Assembly (NCBI GenBank): GCA_020633235.1
Contig: JACKEA010000006.1
Location: forward strand, 372,001 to 436,000
DNA length: 64,000 bases
Reading direction: 5' to 3'
DNA from: Polyangiaceae bacterium
Lineage (GTDB): Bacteria; Myxococcota_A; Polyangia; Polyangiales; Polyangiaceae
Below the pieces are notes generated by a model. It had not been told where the DNA came from. It was given only the letters and a program-made list of their open reading frames with translations, and made no database searches. The position numbers and the translations under genes are program-made. Below, piece after piece: positions 28,213 to 36,863 of the stretch (position 1 is the first letter of the stretch; the number at the start of each line of letters is the position of its first letter).

Positions 28213-29772
28213 CGGGATCTTGCTCATCGCGCGCTCGGCCAAGGCTGTGATCGTCAACGACGGATTCACGCCGGGGTTGGCCGACACGGCCGCGCCGTCG
28301 ATCACGTACAGGCCCGGGTAGCCGAACACCTCGTGGTTGTCGCTGATCACGCCTTCTTCTGCGCTGCTCCCCATGGTGGCGCCGCCCAAGATGTGCGCCG
28401 TGGAGGGCACGCCCAAGAGCGTTTCCGTGAGCAGCGTCATGCGCACGCCACCGGTCTTCTCCGCGAAGCGCCGCGCGAGGTCGTTCGCCTCTTCCATGAA
28501 GGCGGTGGGCGCCACCGCATCTTCCGGCAAGCGCGTGACGAGCCCCCTCTGAAATGCCGTCCATGCGCTGCGTCCTCGGGTGAGCGTGATGGTGCTCTCC
28601 AGCGTGCGCATGTAGAGCAAGATCTGGCTCTTGGCCGCCCAGTCGCGCACCGTCAGCGCTCGCGCCCAGGCCAACGGATGGCGGGCGAAGCCGCGGGCGG
28701 CGCCGACGATGCGCCCGGCCGCCGTGGCCGCGGACGCGTGGGGCAATGCCATCAAGCGGAAGAAGCCGGAGCCCGAGCCGTAGCGCACCGGCTCGATGTG
28801 GCTGTGCTCGTCCGTATGCAGGATGGACGTGATGGCCACGCCTTCCGAGAGATCTTGTTGGTCCGGCGCGATCACGCCGATCAGCGCCTCGTTGTTGGTA
28901 CGTACCCGTTCTCCCAGCCGTCGCGACAGCTGGGGAAGTCCCGCCGCGTCCGCCTGCATCTCGAGGAGAAGCGGCACCGTGCCCAGCACGCCGCCGGCCA
29001 AGATCACGCGATCCGCCGTGAAGCTCTGGCGACCCCCGCCGAAGCTGCCGCGGGTCTCCAGCACGTAGCCCCCGCCCGCGCGCGGGCGAATGGCGACGAC
29101 CTCCGTCTCCGCTCGCACGGTGACGCCGCGCTTCTCCGCCAGGTACAGGTAGTTCTTGTCCAGTGTGTTCTTCGCGCCCGGACGGCAACCCGTCATGCAC
29201 GCACCGCAGTGGATGCACCCGACGCGCTCCGGACCTTCACCACCGAAGTAGGGATCCGGCACGCGCCTTCCCGGCTCCCCGAAGAACACGCCGACGTCTG
29301 CCAGGTGGTGCTGATCCGGGCGGCCGATGTCCTGGGCGATCTCCGCGAGCACGTGGTCTCCCGTCGTCCACCTGGGGTTCCGCGCGGCGCCCAGCATGCG
29401 CTGCGCGGTCCGGTAGTGGGGCTCGAGCTCGCTCTTCCAGTCCGCCAGATGGCTCCAGGAGTCGGCCCGGAAGAACGAGTCGGACGGGATCGGTAGCGTG
29501 TTGGCGTAGGTCAGCGAGCCGCCGCCCACGCCGACGCCGTGCAGGATGGTGACGTGCTCGAAGAACGACATCTGGAAGAAGCCGCGCAGGCCCAGGTTCG
29601 GCATCCACATCCAGCGGCGCAGATCCCAGTTGGTCTTCGGGAAGTCCTCCGGCCGAAAGCGCCGTCCCTTTTCCAGCACCAGCACTCGGTAGCCCTTCTC
29701 GCTCAGCCGCAGCGCGGAAACGCTGCCTCCGAAACCGGACCCGACGATGACGAAGTCGTGATGGTCGCTCAT
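28204..29772 (-). CDS. GMC-type FAD oxidoreductase (cholesterol-oxidase-like)
   Basis: 522 residues. N-terminal FAD-binding fold (VIVGSGFGGSVSALRLSEKG, residues ~8-27), ILHGVGVGGGSLTYAN, then CIHCGACMTGC (about 195-205), a Cys cluster common in this subgroup, and the C-terminal GMC signature (HILGGATMGSSA, and NPGVNPSLTITALAERA). No signal peptide. Oxidises an alcohol or sterol with O2 or a quinone; cholesterol oxidases are the nearest named relatives I recall, but substrate cannot be read. It overlaps the end of the frameshifted remnant by 9 nt. Confidence 0.88.
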   Translation of the reverse strand: MSDHHDFVIVGSGFGGSVSALRLSEKGYRVLVLEKGRRFRPEDFPKTNWDLRRWMWMPNLGLRGFFQMSFFEHVTILHGVGVGGGSLTYANTLPIPSDSFFRADSWSHLADWKSELEPHYRTAQRMLGAARNPRWTTGDHVLAEIAQDIGRPDQHHLADVGVFFGEPGRRVPDPYFGGEGPERVGCIHCGACMTGCRPGAKNTLDKNYLYLAEKRGVTVRAETEVVAIRPRAGGGYVLETRGSFGGGRQSFTADRVILAGGVLGTVPLLLEMQADAAGLPQLSRRLGERVRTNNEALIGVIAPDQQDLSEGVAITSILHTDEHSHIEPVRYGSGSGFFRLMALPHASAATAAGRIVGAARGFARHPLAWARALTVRDWAAKSQILLYMRTLESTITLTRGRSAWTAFQRGLVTRLPEDAVAPTAFMEEANDLARRFAEKTGGVRMTLLTETLLGVPSTAHILGGATMGSSAEEGVISDNHEVFGYPGLYVIDGAAVSANPGVNPSLTITALAERAMSKIPSR

Positions 29773-29819
29773 GCCGTGCGATCATGGGGCAGGGCCGCGC
29801 GGTCGTCGAGCACGCTCGT

Positions 29820-30536
29820 TCAGCCCGCGTCGTCGTCGAACTCTTTGCGACGACCGTGCTGCACCATCAGCGCGTCGTATTCCTCGAAGGGAGTGCGTCC
29901 GTTGGGCAGCTTGCGCAGGTCCACGCCCAGCACCCGCGCCGTGAGCAATCCCGTGAGCGCCAAGACCCGATCCCGCTCCGTGTAGCGCCCCACGCTGCGG
30001 AGATCGTTGAGGCAGCGCTTGATGGTGGTGGCCAGCTTGTCCTCGATGCGCTGGGAGACTCCGGGCATGGCGAAGCTCTCGGCGATGTCCGTAGCAAAGC
30101 GCGAAAACGGCGGCGCGAAGTCCTCGTCCTCTTTTCGCATGCGCGCTTCGCTGCGGGCCCGGGCGCCGACGAGGTAGTCGTCAATCAGCTGCTCGATTTG
30201 GCGCACGTCGAAGGGCTTGCTCACGAAGGTGATGTTCAGCGCCTTGGTTTGCCGCAGCAGGCGCTGATCCGATTCGCCGGTGATCAGCGCGATGGTCATG
30301 TCGGCGTTGTTCCGGCGCAGGTACTCCCCGAGCACCAGGCCTTCCATGCCCGGTAGCTTGTGATCGATGAACGCGACCTGAAACGTCCAATAGGGCAACG
30401 TCTCGAGACCGGCTTCGGCGGACGCAGCGGGCACCGCTTGGTGGCCACTGCGCGTCACGATGTCTACCAGCAGGTGGCGCATGGCCTCGTCGTCGTCGAT
30501 GACGAGGATGTTCAGCTGGTCGTGCTCCCCTTCCAT
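29820..30536 (-). CDS. response regulator receiver protein
   Basis: 238 residues. Receiver domain (~8-125): acidic pocket DDDE (about 14-17), phosphoacceptor Asp in FIDHKLPGMEG (about 55), Thr in ITGES and Lys in SKPF. The C-terminal ~110 residues are helical (DKLATTIKRCLNDLRSVGRYTERD) and not a recognised DNA-binding domain. No partner histidine kinase in the window. It may be a single-domain-like regulator acting through protein contacts. Confidence 0.85.
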   Translation of the reverse strand: MEGEHDQLNILVIDDDEAMRHLLVDIVTRSGHQAVPAASAEAGLETLPYWTFQVAFIDHKLPGMEGLVLGEYLRRNNADMTIALITGESDQRLLRQTKALNITFVSKPFDVRQIEQLIDDYLVGARARSEARMRKEDEDFAPPFSRFATDIAESFAMPGVSQRIEDKLATTIKRCLNDLRSVGRYTERDRVLALTGLLTARVLGVDLRKLPNGRTPFEEYDALMVQHGRRKEFDDDAG

Positions 30537-30617
30537 GGCCCCAGCAGCAAGGATAGCGGAAACCGAGCAGAGTCGCGCCTTGGCCGCGATTTGCTTGCGG
30601 TTTCGCGGGTCTGATGC

Positions 30618-32030
30618 TCAAGGAGCGAGCGGATTGTGCGCGACGAACACGTCCGTCGCGCCGTTGTCGTCGCCGGGTAGGATGTTGTCGGCGTCGGACT
30701 GGAAGGCGACGAAGCGTCCGTTGCCGGAGATGCGCGCTCCGCGACTGTGGCCGTTGGGAGGCTCCGCCCCGTGGCTCACCCACGCGACCTCGCCGCTCAC
30801 GGTGTCCACGACGAAGACGTTCCAGCCCGTCGTGCTCTCTGCGACGAGGTTCGTCGCGTTCGACGAGAACGCGACGAAGCGTCCGTCCGCGGAGATACTG
30901 GGTGCCTCCGCGTCGCCCTGAGCGGGGACGCCGCCGAGCCCATGGCTCGAGAGCCGGAGCTTTCCGGTCGCGGCTTCCCAGAGGTACACGTCGCTCCCCG
31001 GGTTTGCGTCATCCGACGTGAGGGGCCGCTTGGAGACGAACACGACCGCGCTGCCGTCCGCGTTGACTCGCGGCGCCCAGGCAAGAAAGAAATCCTCCGA
31101 AACACCGGTAGGATCCGTCAGGCGCTGGACTTGCCCCGTGTCCAGGTCCTTCAAGAACACGTCGAAGGTGAGCTCGTTGTCGCCCGCCACGCCCTGACTG
31201 CCGGACGAGACGTAGGCCAAGAAGCGGGCGTCCCTCGAGATGCTCGGGGCAAAGCTCCCAGAGCTCGGGAAGGTGTCGGGCTCGGGCACGCTCTCCAGGG
31301 TGGGGCCGCCGGGGCCGCGATCCACCATGTAGACATCCGAGATGGAGTTGTCGTCCTTGGGCAACAGGGCCCCATCGGAGGCGAACACCATGCGGCTGCT
31401 GTCCCAGCTCAGGGACGAGACCGTGGAAGCGCCGGGCTGGGCGTTGCCGGCTTCCGTGAGGCTCAGCATTTCTGGGCTCAAGCTGTGCAGATCCACCACG
31501 AAGACGTCGAAGTTGCCGTTGTCGTCGAGCTTGAAGATCGAATCGCTGGAGGCGAGCGTGAGAAACTCGCCGTTGGGCGAGAGGGCGGGGAGGCGGTTCT
31601 TGCTGCCGGGTGCGGAACCGATGGTGACGAGCTGAGTGGTCTCCCCGGGCAGCCAACGAGTGAAGACGTTCTCGGCGGTCGAGGTCTCCGGCGCGAGGTC
31701 CGTGGCGTCGGAAGTGAACGCGACGAGGTGGCCGTCACTGGAGATGTCGGGCTCGCGGCTGGATCCATTCGCGAAACCGCCGCCCTCGGCCACGCTGACC
31801 AAGCGTAGAGGGGCGACGCAGGCGCCGTCGTCGCACACCTGAGGTGCGGGACAGCTGCAGCTGCCCGCGGCGCCGCCGACGCCGGCCGCACCCGATGCCC
31901 CGCCCATGCCCGCTCCGGCGGCACCACCCGTCCCAAAACCGCCTCCTGCTCCCGCTCCGTCCGCGGCGGTGGAGCCGCCACAGGCGACGAGCAGACACGA
32001 TGCGATCAAGAAAGGCAGGCCCCTCGACAT
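30618..32030 (-). CDS. lipoprotein with TolB/PD40 beta-propeller
   Basis: 470 residues. Lipobox LVACG (Cys about 17), Gly/Ala linker, a short Cys-rich stalk (CSCPAPQVCDDGAC), then six or so PD40/WD40-like blades recognisable by repeats of SxDGRFVAFxSxATxL and ISRDARFLAYVSS. Outer-membrane or surface lipoprotein; probable binding or scaffolding role. Adjacent genes on the same strand are unrelated. Confidence 0.82.
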   Translation of the reverse strand: MSRGLPFLIASCLLVACGGSTAADGAGAGGGFGTGGAAGAGMGGASGAAGVGGAAGSCSCPAPQVCDDGACVAPLRLVSVAEGGGFANGSSREPDISSDGHLVAFTSDATDLAPETSTAENVFTRWLPGETTQLVTIGSAPGSKNRLPALSPNGEFLTLASSDSIFKLDDNGNFDVFVVDLHSLSPEMLSLTEAGNAQPGASTVSSLSWDSSRMVFASDGALLPKDDNSISDVYMVDRGPGGPTLESVPEPDTFPSSGSFAPSISRDARFLAYVSSGSQGVAGDNELTFDVFLKDLDTGQVQRLTDPTGVSEDFFLAWAPRVNADGSAVVFVSKRPLTSDDANPGSDVYLWEAATGKLRLSSHGLGGVPAQGDAEAPSISADGRFVAFSSNATNLVAESTTGWNVFVVDTVSGEVAWVSHGAEPPNGHSRGARISGNGRFVAFQSDADNILPGDDNGATDVFVAHNPLAP

Positions 32031-32073
32031 GGTTGGAGCTTACTTTGAGGTCATCGACGGTGCACGCTGGGAT

Positions 32074-32199
32074 TCACGGCGGCTTCACCCCAAGGGCGTC
32101 GAGGACCGTGACGGCGAGCAGTATGGCGCCGAGCGTCATGAAGATGCCGCCGACGATCCAATCCGTCTCGAGGTTCTCCGCTTGATTGCGCACGAGCAT
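32074..32199 (-). CDS. small membrane protein (41 aa)
   Basis: A single hydrophobic helix (WIVGGIFMTLGAILLAVTVL, about 14-33) with a short N-terminus. ATG 32199 lies 6 nt after the stop of the PpiC-like gene on the same strand, with GAGTAGG-type purines upstream. Unrecognised; may be coupled to the isomerase gene. Confidence 0.5.
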   Translation of the reverse strand: MLVRNQAENLETDWIVGGIFMTLGAILLAVTVLDALGVKPP

Positions 32200-32204
32200 T
32201 GGAC

Positions 32205-32675
32205 CTACTCGGTGCGCACGATCACGTGGAACCCGCGGTCCGTCTCGACCACGTGGCTGAGCTCGTTCACGTCGAGCGAAAACGCGGCGTTGGCGAAGGT
32301 GGGATCGAGATCGCTCTTCGAAACGCTGCCGAGCGCACCGCCGGTGGCGGAGCCGGCGTCGCTGTACTTCTTGACCACGGCGTCCCAATCCGCGCCGCCG
32401 AGGAGCTCCTCACGAGCCTGCTCGGCCCGAAGACAAGCCTCGCCGCGGGAACGCGTGGCTTCGGCGTGCTTCACGCCGGCGTGGCGCACCAGGATGTGGG
32501 CCACGGTGATGTGCTCTGGGGCGTCGCTCTTTGGTGTGCGCGGCGCCGTCGCGTCCGCGAGGCAGCGATCGGCGGCGGACACGGGGGCGTCCGCCGTCTT
32601 TTTCGCGGGCGCTTCCGCGGCGGGCGCCGCCCCGCCGCAGGCGGTGAGGAAAAGGGCCAGAGCGATGGTACGCAT
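32205..32675 (-). CDS. PpiC-type (parvulin) peptidyl-prolyl isomerase lipoprotein
   Basis: 156 residues. Lipobox LTACG (Cys about 12), a short linker, then a parvulin-like domain: HITVAHILVRHAGV near residue 55 and the characteristic C-terminal pattern SDAGSATGGALGSVSKSDLDPTFANAAFSL with GFHVIVRTE at the end. Folds periplasmic or outer-membrane proteins by proline isomerisation. ATG 32675 begins the signal peptide. It is followed by the small membrane protein. Confidence 0.88.
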   Translation of the reverse strand: MRTIALALFLTACGGAAPAAEAPAKKTADAPVSAADRCLADATAPRTPKSDAPEHITVAHILVRHAGVKHAEATRSRGEACLRAEQAREELLGGADWDAVVKKYSDAGSATGGALGSVSKSDLDPTFANAAFSLDVNELSHVVETDRGFHVIVRTE

Positions 32676-32692
32676 GGCCCGAAGATAGCAGC

Positions 32693-34942
32693 TCAGCGCA
32701 CGACGATGGGCTGCATCCAAGGGACGTCGTCCGGCGTCTTTGCGGAGATATCACTGGACCACTGCTCGTCGTCCAGGCGCTCGAAGTTCTCGGTGATCTT
32801 CTCGAAGTAGCTGGAGACCAGACCCACGTAGGCGCGCGGTCCGCTGCAGCCGTTGGTGGTCACCACCATGGTGCGCGGCATGCCAGTGCCCACGTGCAGC
32901 ACGCGGCCGACGGGAGCGCCGCCCTCGTCCGTGGGCTGGGTGTGGACGTCGGCCACGACGGGGTCGAGCTCGATGGCCTTGGCGGGATTGAAGAACAAGC
33001 TCGCGTACCAACCGTCGAAGCCGGAGGGCTCGCCACACCCCTCCTGGATGACCACGGCCTGATTGATGAACGCGATGTGCTCCGCGCTGTGGGGTGCGCC
33101 GCTCTGCTGCTCTTCGGCCATGGCTTTCAGGGTGAGCGCCGTCGCCTGCGTCTTGTCGAAATAGCCGGAGACCCAGCTCTGGAAGCCAGGATTGTTGCCG
33201 TAGTCCAGCGAGGCCGTGAGCGCGGCGCCGCGCGACGCGATCTCGGCGATCTTGCCGTAGAGCTCGGGATACGGATCCACGAAGGCGTCTGGATAGTCGC
33301 AGCTCGCGCCACCGGTGTAGGACTGCTTCACGTACAAAATGGTGTCGTGGCGGAGCTCGGCCCAGGACGCATGCTGGGTGTTCAACAGCCGCCGACCCCA
33401 GGCCTCGGTGCCCGCGACGCTGGGCAGGCCGGCCGGGGCCTTCCCTGGAGAGAGCGTTCTGAGCGCGCCCAGCCACAGGTTGTACAGGTTCTCCTGCCAG
33501 TAACTCGCGGGGTGGGCGTCGGCCAGGATGCGCATGGACGCCAGATCCGACGCGTACGAGTACTTCTCGAGCTCGGGCCCCAGCAGCAGGCCGGCCTGGT
33601 CGTTGCCGAGGGCGGCGAAGCTCACGTCCAACGGATTCGGCATCATGCGCTTCACCGAACCGCCCTGAACGCGGTCGTACACCACGTTCGAAAACACGTG
33701 ACTGTCGAGCACGTAGCGCTGTCCGAAGAGCAGGAAGGTGCTCGAGAGCGGCATGGTCCCGCTGCCGAGGCCGTTGATCATGATGTGGCTGGAGATGCGC
33801 TGCGTGCCGTAGCCGCCGGCGGTGATTGCCTGCGCGATGGTGGCATCGTCCACGGCGGCGAGGCTCGCGGCGTCCGCCACGCCCAGGTCGGCCAGCAATG
33901 CGTCGAGCTCCGGCAGCACCATGTTGTCGTGCTCGCCTACGAAGGTGCCGATGGCCGAATCCACGTTCTTCCAGTCTTTCATCGACTGGTCGTTCATCAG
34001 CGCGCGCAGCACGTAGGCCGCTTCCAACTGGCGGCGATTGAAGACCTGAGAGTGATCTTGCTGTGTCTCGAGAATGCGAAAGTCGATGCGCCCGAGCCAC
34101 ATCATGGCGCGGAAGTAGCGGCTCAGCTCTTCGCTGTCCTTGTAGTGACCACGCGGCTCGAACTGGGAGAAGTCGACGTCCCGCGAGACGTCGAACAACA
34201 CCACGTTCTTCCACCCGGAGTGGGCGACGGCGCCTTCGTACAGGGCTTTGGCACTGTCCGCGTCTCCGCCGGCCACGGGCGGCGACCAGCTGCCGGCCAA
34301 GAGACTCTTGGCGACGCTGAGGTACAGGTCCGCGTCCAAGCGCGCTTGCTTGGGAAGATCCGCGGCAGCGCCGGATGCGAGGGCGCTTTGCATGGTCGCC
34401 AGCATCCGCTGCAACGTCGGGCTCAGGGACACCAGCTCCAGCTGGGCCAAGATGGTGTCGTAGGACTCGTGCACGGCGTACAAGATCGAGTCCGCCGACA
34501 CGTATACCGGAAGGTCTTCCAGGTAGATGCTCTTGTAGCCGTACACGAAGCTCGGGAAGCGGTGCCGCTCGCTGATGACGAAGCCGTTCTTGCCCAGCGC
34601 GGCGTTCTCGTCGGCGTTCAGCTCCAAGCTGGACGCTTGGATGAGATCCAATCCGGAAGCCGCAAGGGGGTCGTAGCCGAGGTTCGAGGTGAAGGGGACG
34701 GCGTACTTCTCTTTGAAGCCGTCAGCGTCCAGATCCTTCACGGACGCCAGCGCTTGATCGATGTCATTCAGCTCCGTCTTCTGCTGCTCCGTGAGGCTGG
34801 TCTGAACGGGAGTCCCCGGATGCTGAGGGTGGTCCCCCTTCGGATCCGCGGATCCGGGTGTGCCATCGTCGCTGCTGCAGGCGGGAGTCCCGAGCGCCAG
34901 CAGCAGGGAAGACAAAAGCGTGTAGCTGCGGAGAGTTGTCAT
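32693..34942 (-). CDS. DUF3160 lipoprotein (749 aa)
   Basis: Signal peptide with lipobox GTPAC (Cys about 22) and short linker, then a single ~690-residue DUF3160-like region: YKSIYLEDLPVYVSADSILYAVH near 145, RAMMWLGRIDF near 280, TFLLFGQRYVLDSHVFSNVV near 405 and TMPRTMVVTTN-type end motifs. The family is helical and common in Polyangiales and other myxobacteria with unknown function. GGAGG precedes ATG 34942. Opposite strand to the YihY operon. Confidence 0.85.
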   Translation of the reverse strand: MTTLRSYTLLSSLLLALGTPACSSDDGTPGSADPKGDHPQHPGTPVQTSLTEQQKTELNDIDQALASVKDLDADGFKEKYAVPFTSNLGYDPLAASGLDLIQASSLELNADENAALGKNGFVISERHRFPSFVYGYKSIYLEDLPVYVSADSILYAVHESYDTILAQLELVSLSPTLQRMLATMQSALASGAAADLPKQARLDADLYLSVAKSLLAGSWSPPVAGGDADSAKALYEGAVAHSGWKNVVLFDVSRDVDFSQFEPRGHYKDSEELSRYFRAMMWLGRIDFRILETQQDHSQVFNRRQLEAAYVLRALMNDQSMKDWKNVDSAIGTFVGEHDNMVLPELDALLADLGVADAASLAAVDDATIAQAITAGGYGTQRISSHIMINGLGSGTMPLSSTFLLFGQRYVLDSHVFSNVVYDRVQGGSVKRMMPNPLDVSFAALGNDQAGLLLGPELEKYSYASDLASMRILADAHPASYWQENLYNLWLGALRTLSPGKAPAGLPSVAGTEAWGRRLLNTQHASWAELRHDTILYVKQSYTGGASCDYPDAFVDPYPELYGKIAEIASRGAALTASLDYGNNPGFQSWVSGYFDKTQATALTLKAMAEEQQSGAPHSAEHIAFINQAVVIQEGCGEPSGFDGWYASLFFNPAKAIELDPVVADVHTQPTDEGGAPVGRVLHVGTGMPRTMVVTTNGCSGPRAYVGLVSSYFEKITENFERLDDEQWSSDISAKTPDDVPWMQPIVVR

Positions 34943-35110
34943 GGTGGCCTCCAAGCGGGAGTGGCACACGGCAACATCGATGTCAGCAAGCGCCATGCCG
35001 CAACGGGTCGGATCTGCACCAACGTGGCGGAGCGCCCCGCCTTTTCATTGAAAACCAGCGGGATCCGCCGCGGCACCCTTGGCACGCGGCATGCTGTTTT
35101 TGCGGGGGTC

Positions 35111-35485
35111 ATGAACAATGAAGACAGAGCGATCCAGCGGCTCCGCCAGCCGGAGCCAAAGAGAGAAGAGAAGACCGCCCGCCCCGCCGTCGAGGCGCTT
35201 GGGGGCGTGAGTGAGTACGAGGCAGAGAGCGCCGGGAGCGTGCGCCGCGCTCTGCGGAAGCCTCCCGAGCCCAAGCATCGCCGCGAGCCGCTCTCGGCAC
35301 GGCCGGAAGAGCTTGGAAGACGCTTCTTGGAGCGGGCGACCCAAACCCAGCGGAGCTCCGCCCGAGGCACGCCGCCGGAACAGATCGAGCTCCGGGAAGG
35401 CGAGGAGAACATGCTCGATGCCGTGGAAGGTGAGGTCGAGACCGAAGACCGCTTGGTGACGCGACTGACGCTCCCGACGGACTGA
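35111..35485 (+). CDS. hypothetical highly charged protein, 124 aa (uncertain)
   Basis: An ATG with GGGGGT upstream opens a frame of charged residues (Glu/Arg-rich; for example RLRQPEPKREEKTARP, IELREGEENML), with high GC at third codon positions, ending 6 nt before the YihY start. This suggests a short upstream gene in the same operon. No domain, no membrane segment, probably disordered. If not real, positions 34943-35491 would be an unusually long (549 nt) gene-free stretch. Confidence 0.4.
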   Translation: MNNEDRAIQRLRQPEPKREEKTARPAVEALGGVSEYEAESAGSVRRALRKPPEPKHRREPLSARPEELGRRFLERATQTQRSSARGTPPEQIELREGEENMLDAVEGEVETEDRLVTRLTLPTD

Positions 35486-35491
35486 CCGCCC

Positions 35492-36502
35492 ATGACCGAC
35501 GCGCGAGGCCGCGAGGCGAAAACACCGAGACAAATCCCGTGGCGCGGCCTCGTGGATGTCGGCTGGCGCGTATGGCGCGAAGCCTTCGACGACAAGCTCA
35601 CCATCGTAGCCGCCGGCGTGGCGTTCTTCGGGATGATCGCCATCTTCCCCGCGTTGATTGCCGTCGTCTCCGTCTACGGCTTGCTGTTCGATCCTCACGA
35701 CGTGCTCGGTCAGATGCGAGACATGGCGCCCGCTCTGCCCTGGAGCGCGCGCCGCGTCGTGATGACGCAGCTGTCGGAGATCGTACAGGGCTCCGGGACG
35801 CAGCTCGGCTTCGGCCTGGTCTCCAGCTTGGTCTTCACGATCGTGGGCGCCTCCAGTGGCATGCATGCCCTGATCGACGGTATCAACCACGCTTACGACG
35901 AGAAGGAGACGCGCAGCTGGTTCCGCGTTCGCGCCACGGCGCTGGGGTTCACCATGATCGCCATCGTGTTCGTGGTGATCAGTATCGCCCTCATCGCCGT
36001 GTTGCCGCCAATGCTCCCAGTGCACGTGGGCTCTTGGGTGTCCGTGCTGCGCTGGCCGGCGCTTGGCGGCGCATTCATCTTGGGACTCTCGTGGCTGTAT
36101 CGACACGCGCCCAACCGCAGGCCCCCACGCTGGCAGTGGGTGAGCTTCGGCGCGGTGTTCGCAACGGGAACTTGGCTCCTCGTGTCCTGGCTGTTTTCGC
36201 TGTACGCGCAGAGCTTCGGACGCTTCAACCACACCTACGGCACGCTCGGCGGGGCCATCGTGTTGCTTCTCTGGATGTTCCTCTCCAGCCTCGCCATCTT
36301 GCTGGGTGCCGAGCTCAACGCGGAGCTGGAGCACCAGACCGAGGTGGACACCACCATCGGTCCCGAGCGCCCGATGGGGGAGCGACATGCGTTCATGGCC
36401 GACACAGTGGGACCTTCCGCGCCCAAGCGTGTCTCGCGCCTGCTGGTGCGCGGCGGATCGGCCTGGCGGGCGGACTCGAGGCGTGCTCGAATACCCCCAT
36501 GA
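35492..36502 (+). CDS. YihY/BrkB-family membrane protein
   Basis: 336 residues, about six membrane helices. Characteristic elements: KLTIVAAGVAFFGMIAIFPALIAVVS (first helices), HALIDGINHAYDEKETRSW, LYRHAPNRRPP, then FGRFNHTYGTLGGAIVLLLWM. The C-terminal ~40 residues are hydrophilic. Often annotated as ribonuclease BN, which is wrong; the role is unknown but envelope-related. The stop overlaps the next gene by 4 nt. Confidence 0.9.
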   Translation: MTDARGREAKTPRQIPWRGLVDVGWRVWREAFDDKLTIVAAGVAFFGMIAIFPALIAVVSVYGLLFDPHDVLGQMRDMAPALPWSARRVVMTQLSEIVQGSGTQLGFGLVSSLVFTIVGASSGMHALIDGINHAYDEKETRSWFRVRATALGFTMIAIVFVVISIALIAVLPPMLPVHVGSWVSVLRWPALGGAFILGLSWLYRHAPNRRPPRWQWVSFGAVFATGTWLLVSWLFSLYAQSFGRFNHTYGTLGGAIVLLLWMFLSSLAILLGAELNAELEHQTEVDTTIGPERPMGERHAFMADTVGPSAPKRVSRLLVRGGSAWRADSRRARIPP

Positions 36503-36855
36503 AGCACATCGTTCTTGCCGTCCTCGTCGGCGCGAGTGTCACCGCCTGCGGGTCGAGCCAGTCCGAGCCCCAGAGCCAGCCGCCGCCGCAGGGCTACTAC
36601 CAGCAACAGCCGCCGCCCACTTATCAGCAGCAGCCCGCGCCGGCCCCTGCGCCCGCGCCGGCTCCCGCCCCGGTGGCCACGCAGCCTGCGCCCGCCCCGG
36701 CGACGACGACGGACCCCGCTGCTGCTTCCACGGGTACGCCAACGGCGATCCCCGGGGTCATGAAGAACGCAGATGGCACCTGCTCCATCACGCCCCCCTC
36801 CATGAACGGGCAGCCTGCTGCTCCGCTCACGGGTCCCTGTCCTCCCGGCATCTGA
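36499..36855 (+). CDS. proline-rich lipoprotein (118 aa)
   Basis: Lipobox VTACG (Cys about 17). The mature part is low complexity: Gln/Pro-rich (QPPPQGYYQQQPPP), then repeated PAPAPAP, and a small C-terminal region with two Cys (GTCSITPP, GPCPPG). ATG within the YihY stop (ATGA). It may be a periplasm-spanning tether. Low information content. Confidence 0.7.
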   Translation: MKHIVLAVLVGASVTACGSSQSEPQSQPPPQGYYQQQPPPTYQQQPAPAPAPAPAPAPVATQPAPAPATTTDPAAASTGTPTAIPGVMKNADGTCSITPPSMNGQPAAPLTGPCPPGI

Positions 36856-36863
36856 GCGGCACC

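Noticed and set aside
32894..35485. 863-codon open frame on the plus strand
   Set aside because: Mostly antisense to the DUF3160 gene, which has the signal peptide and family motifs. Only its last part (from 35111) may be coding.
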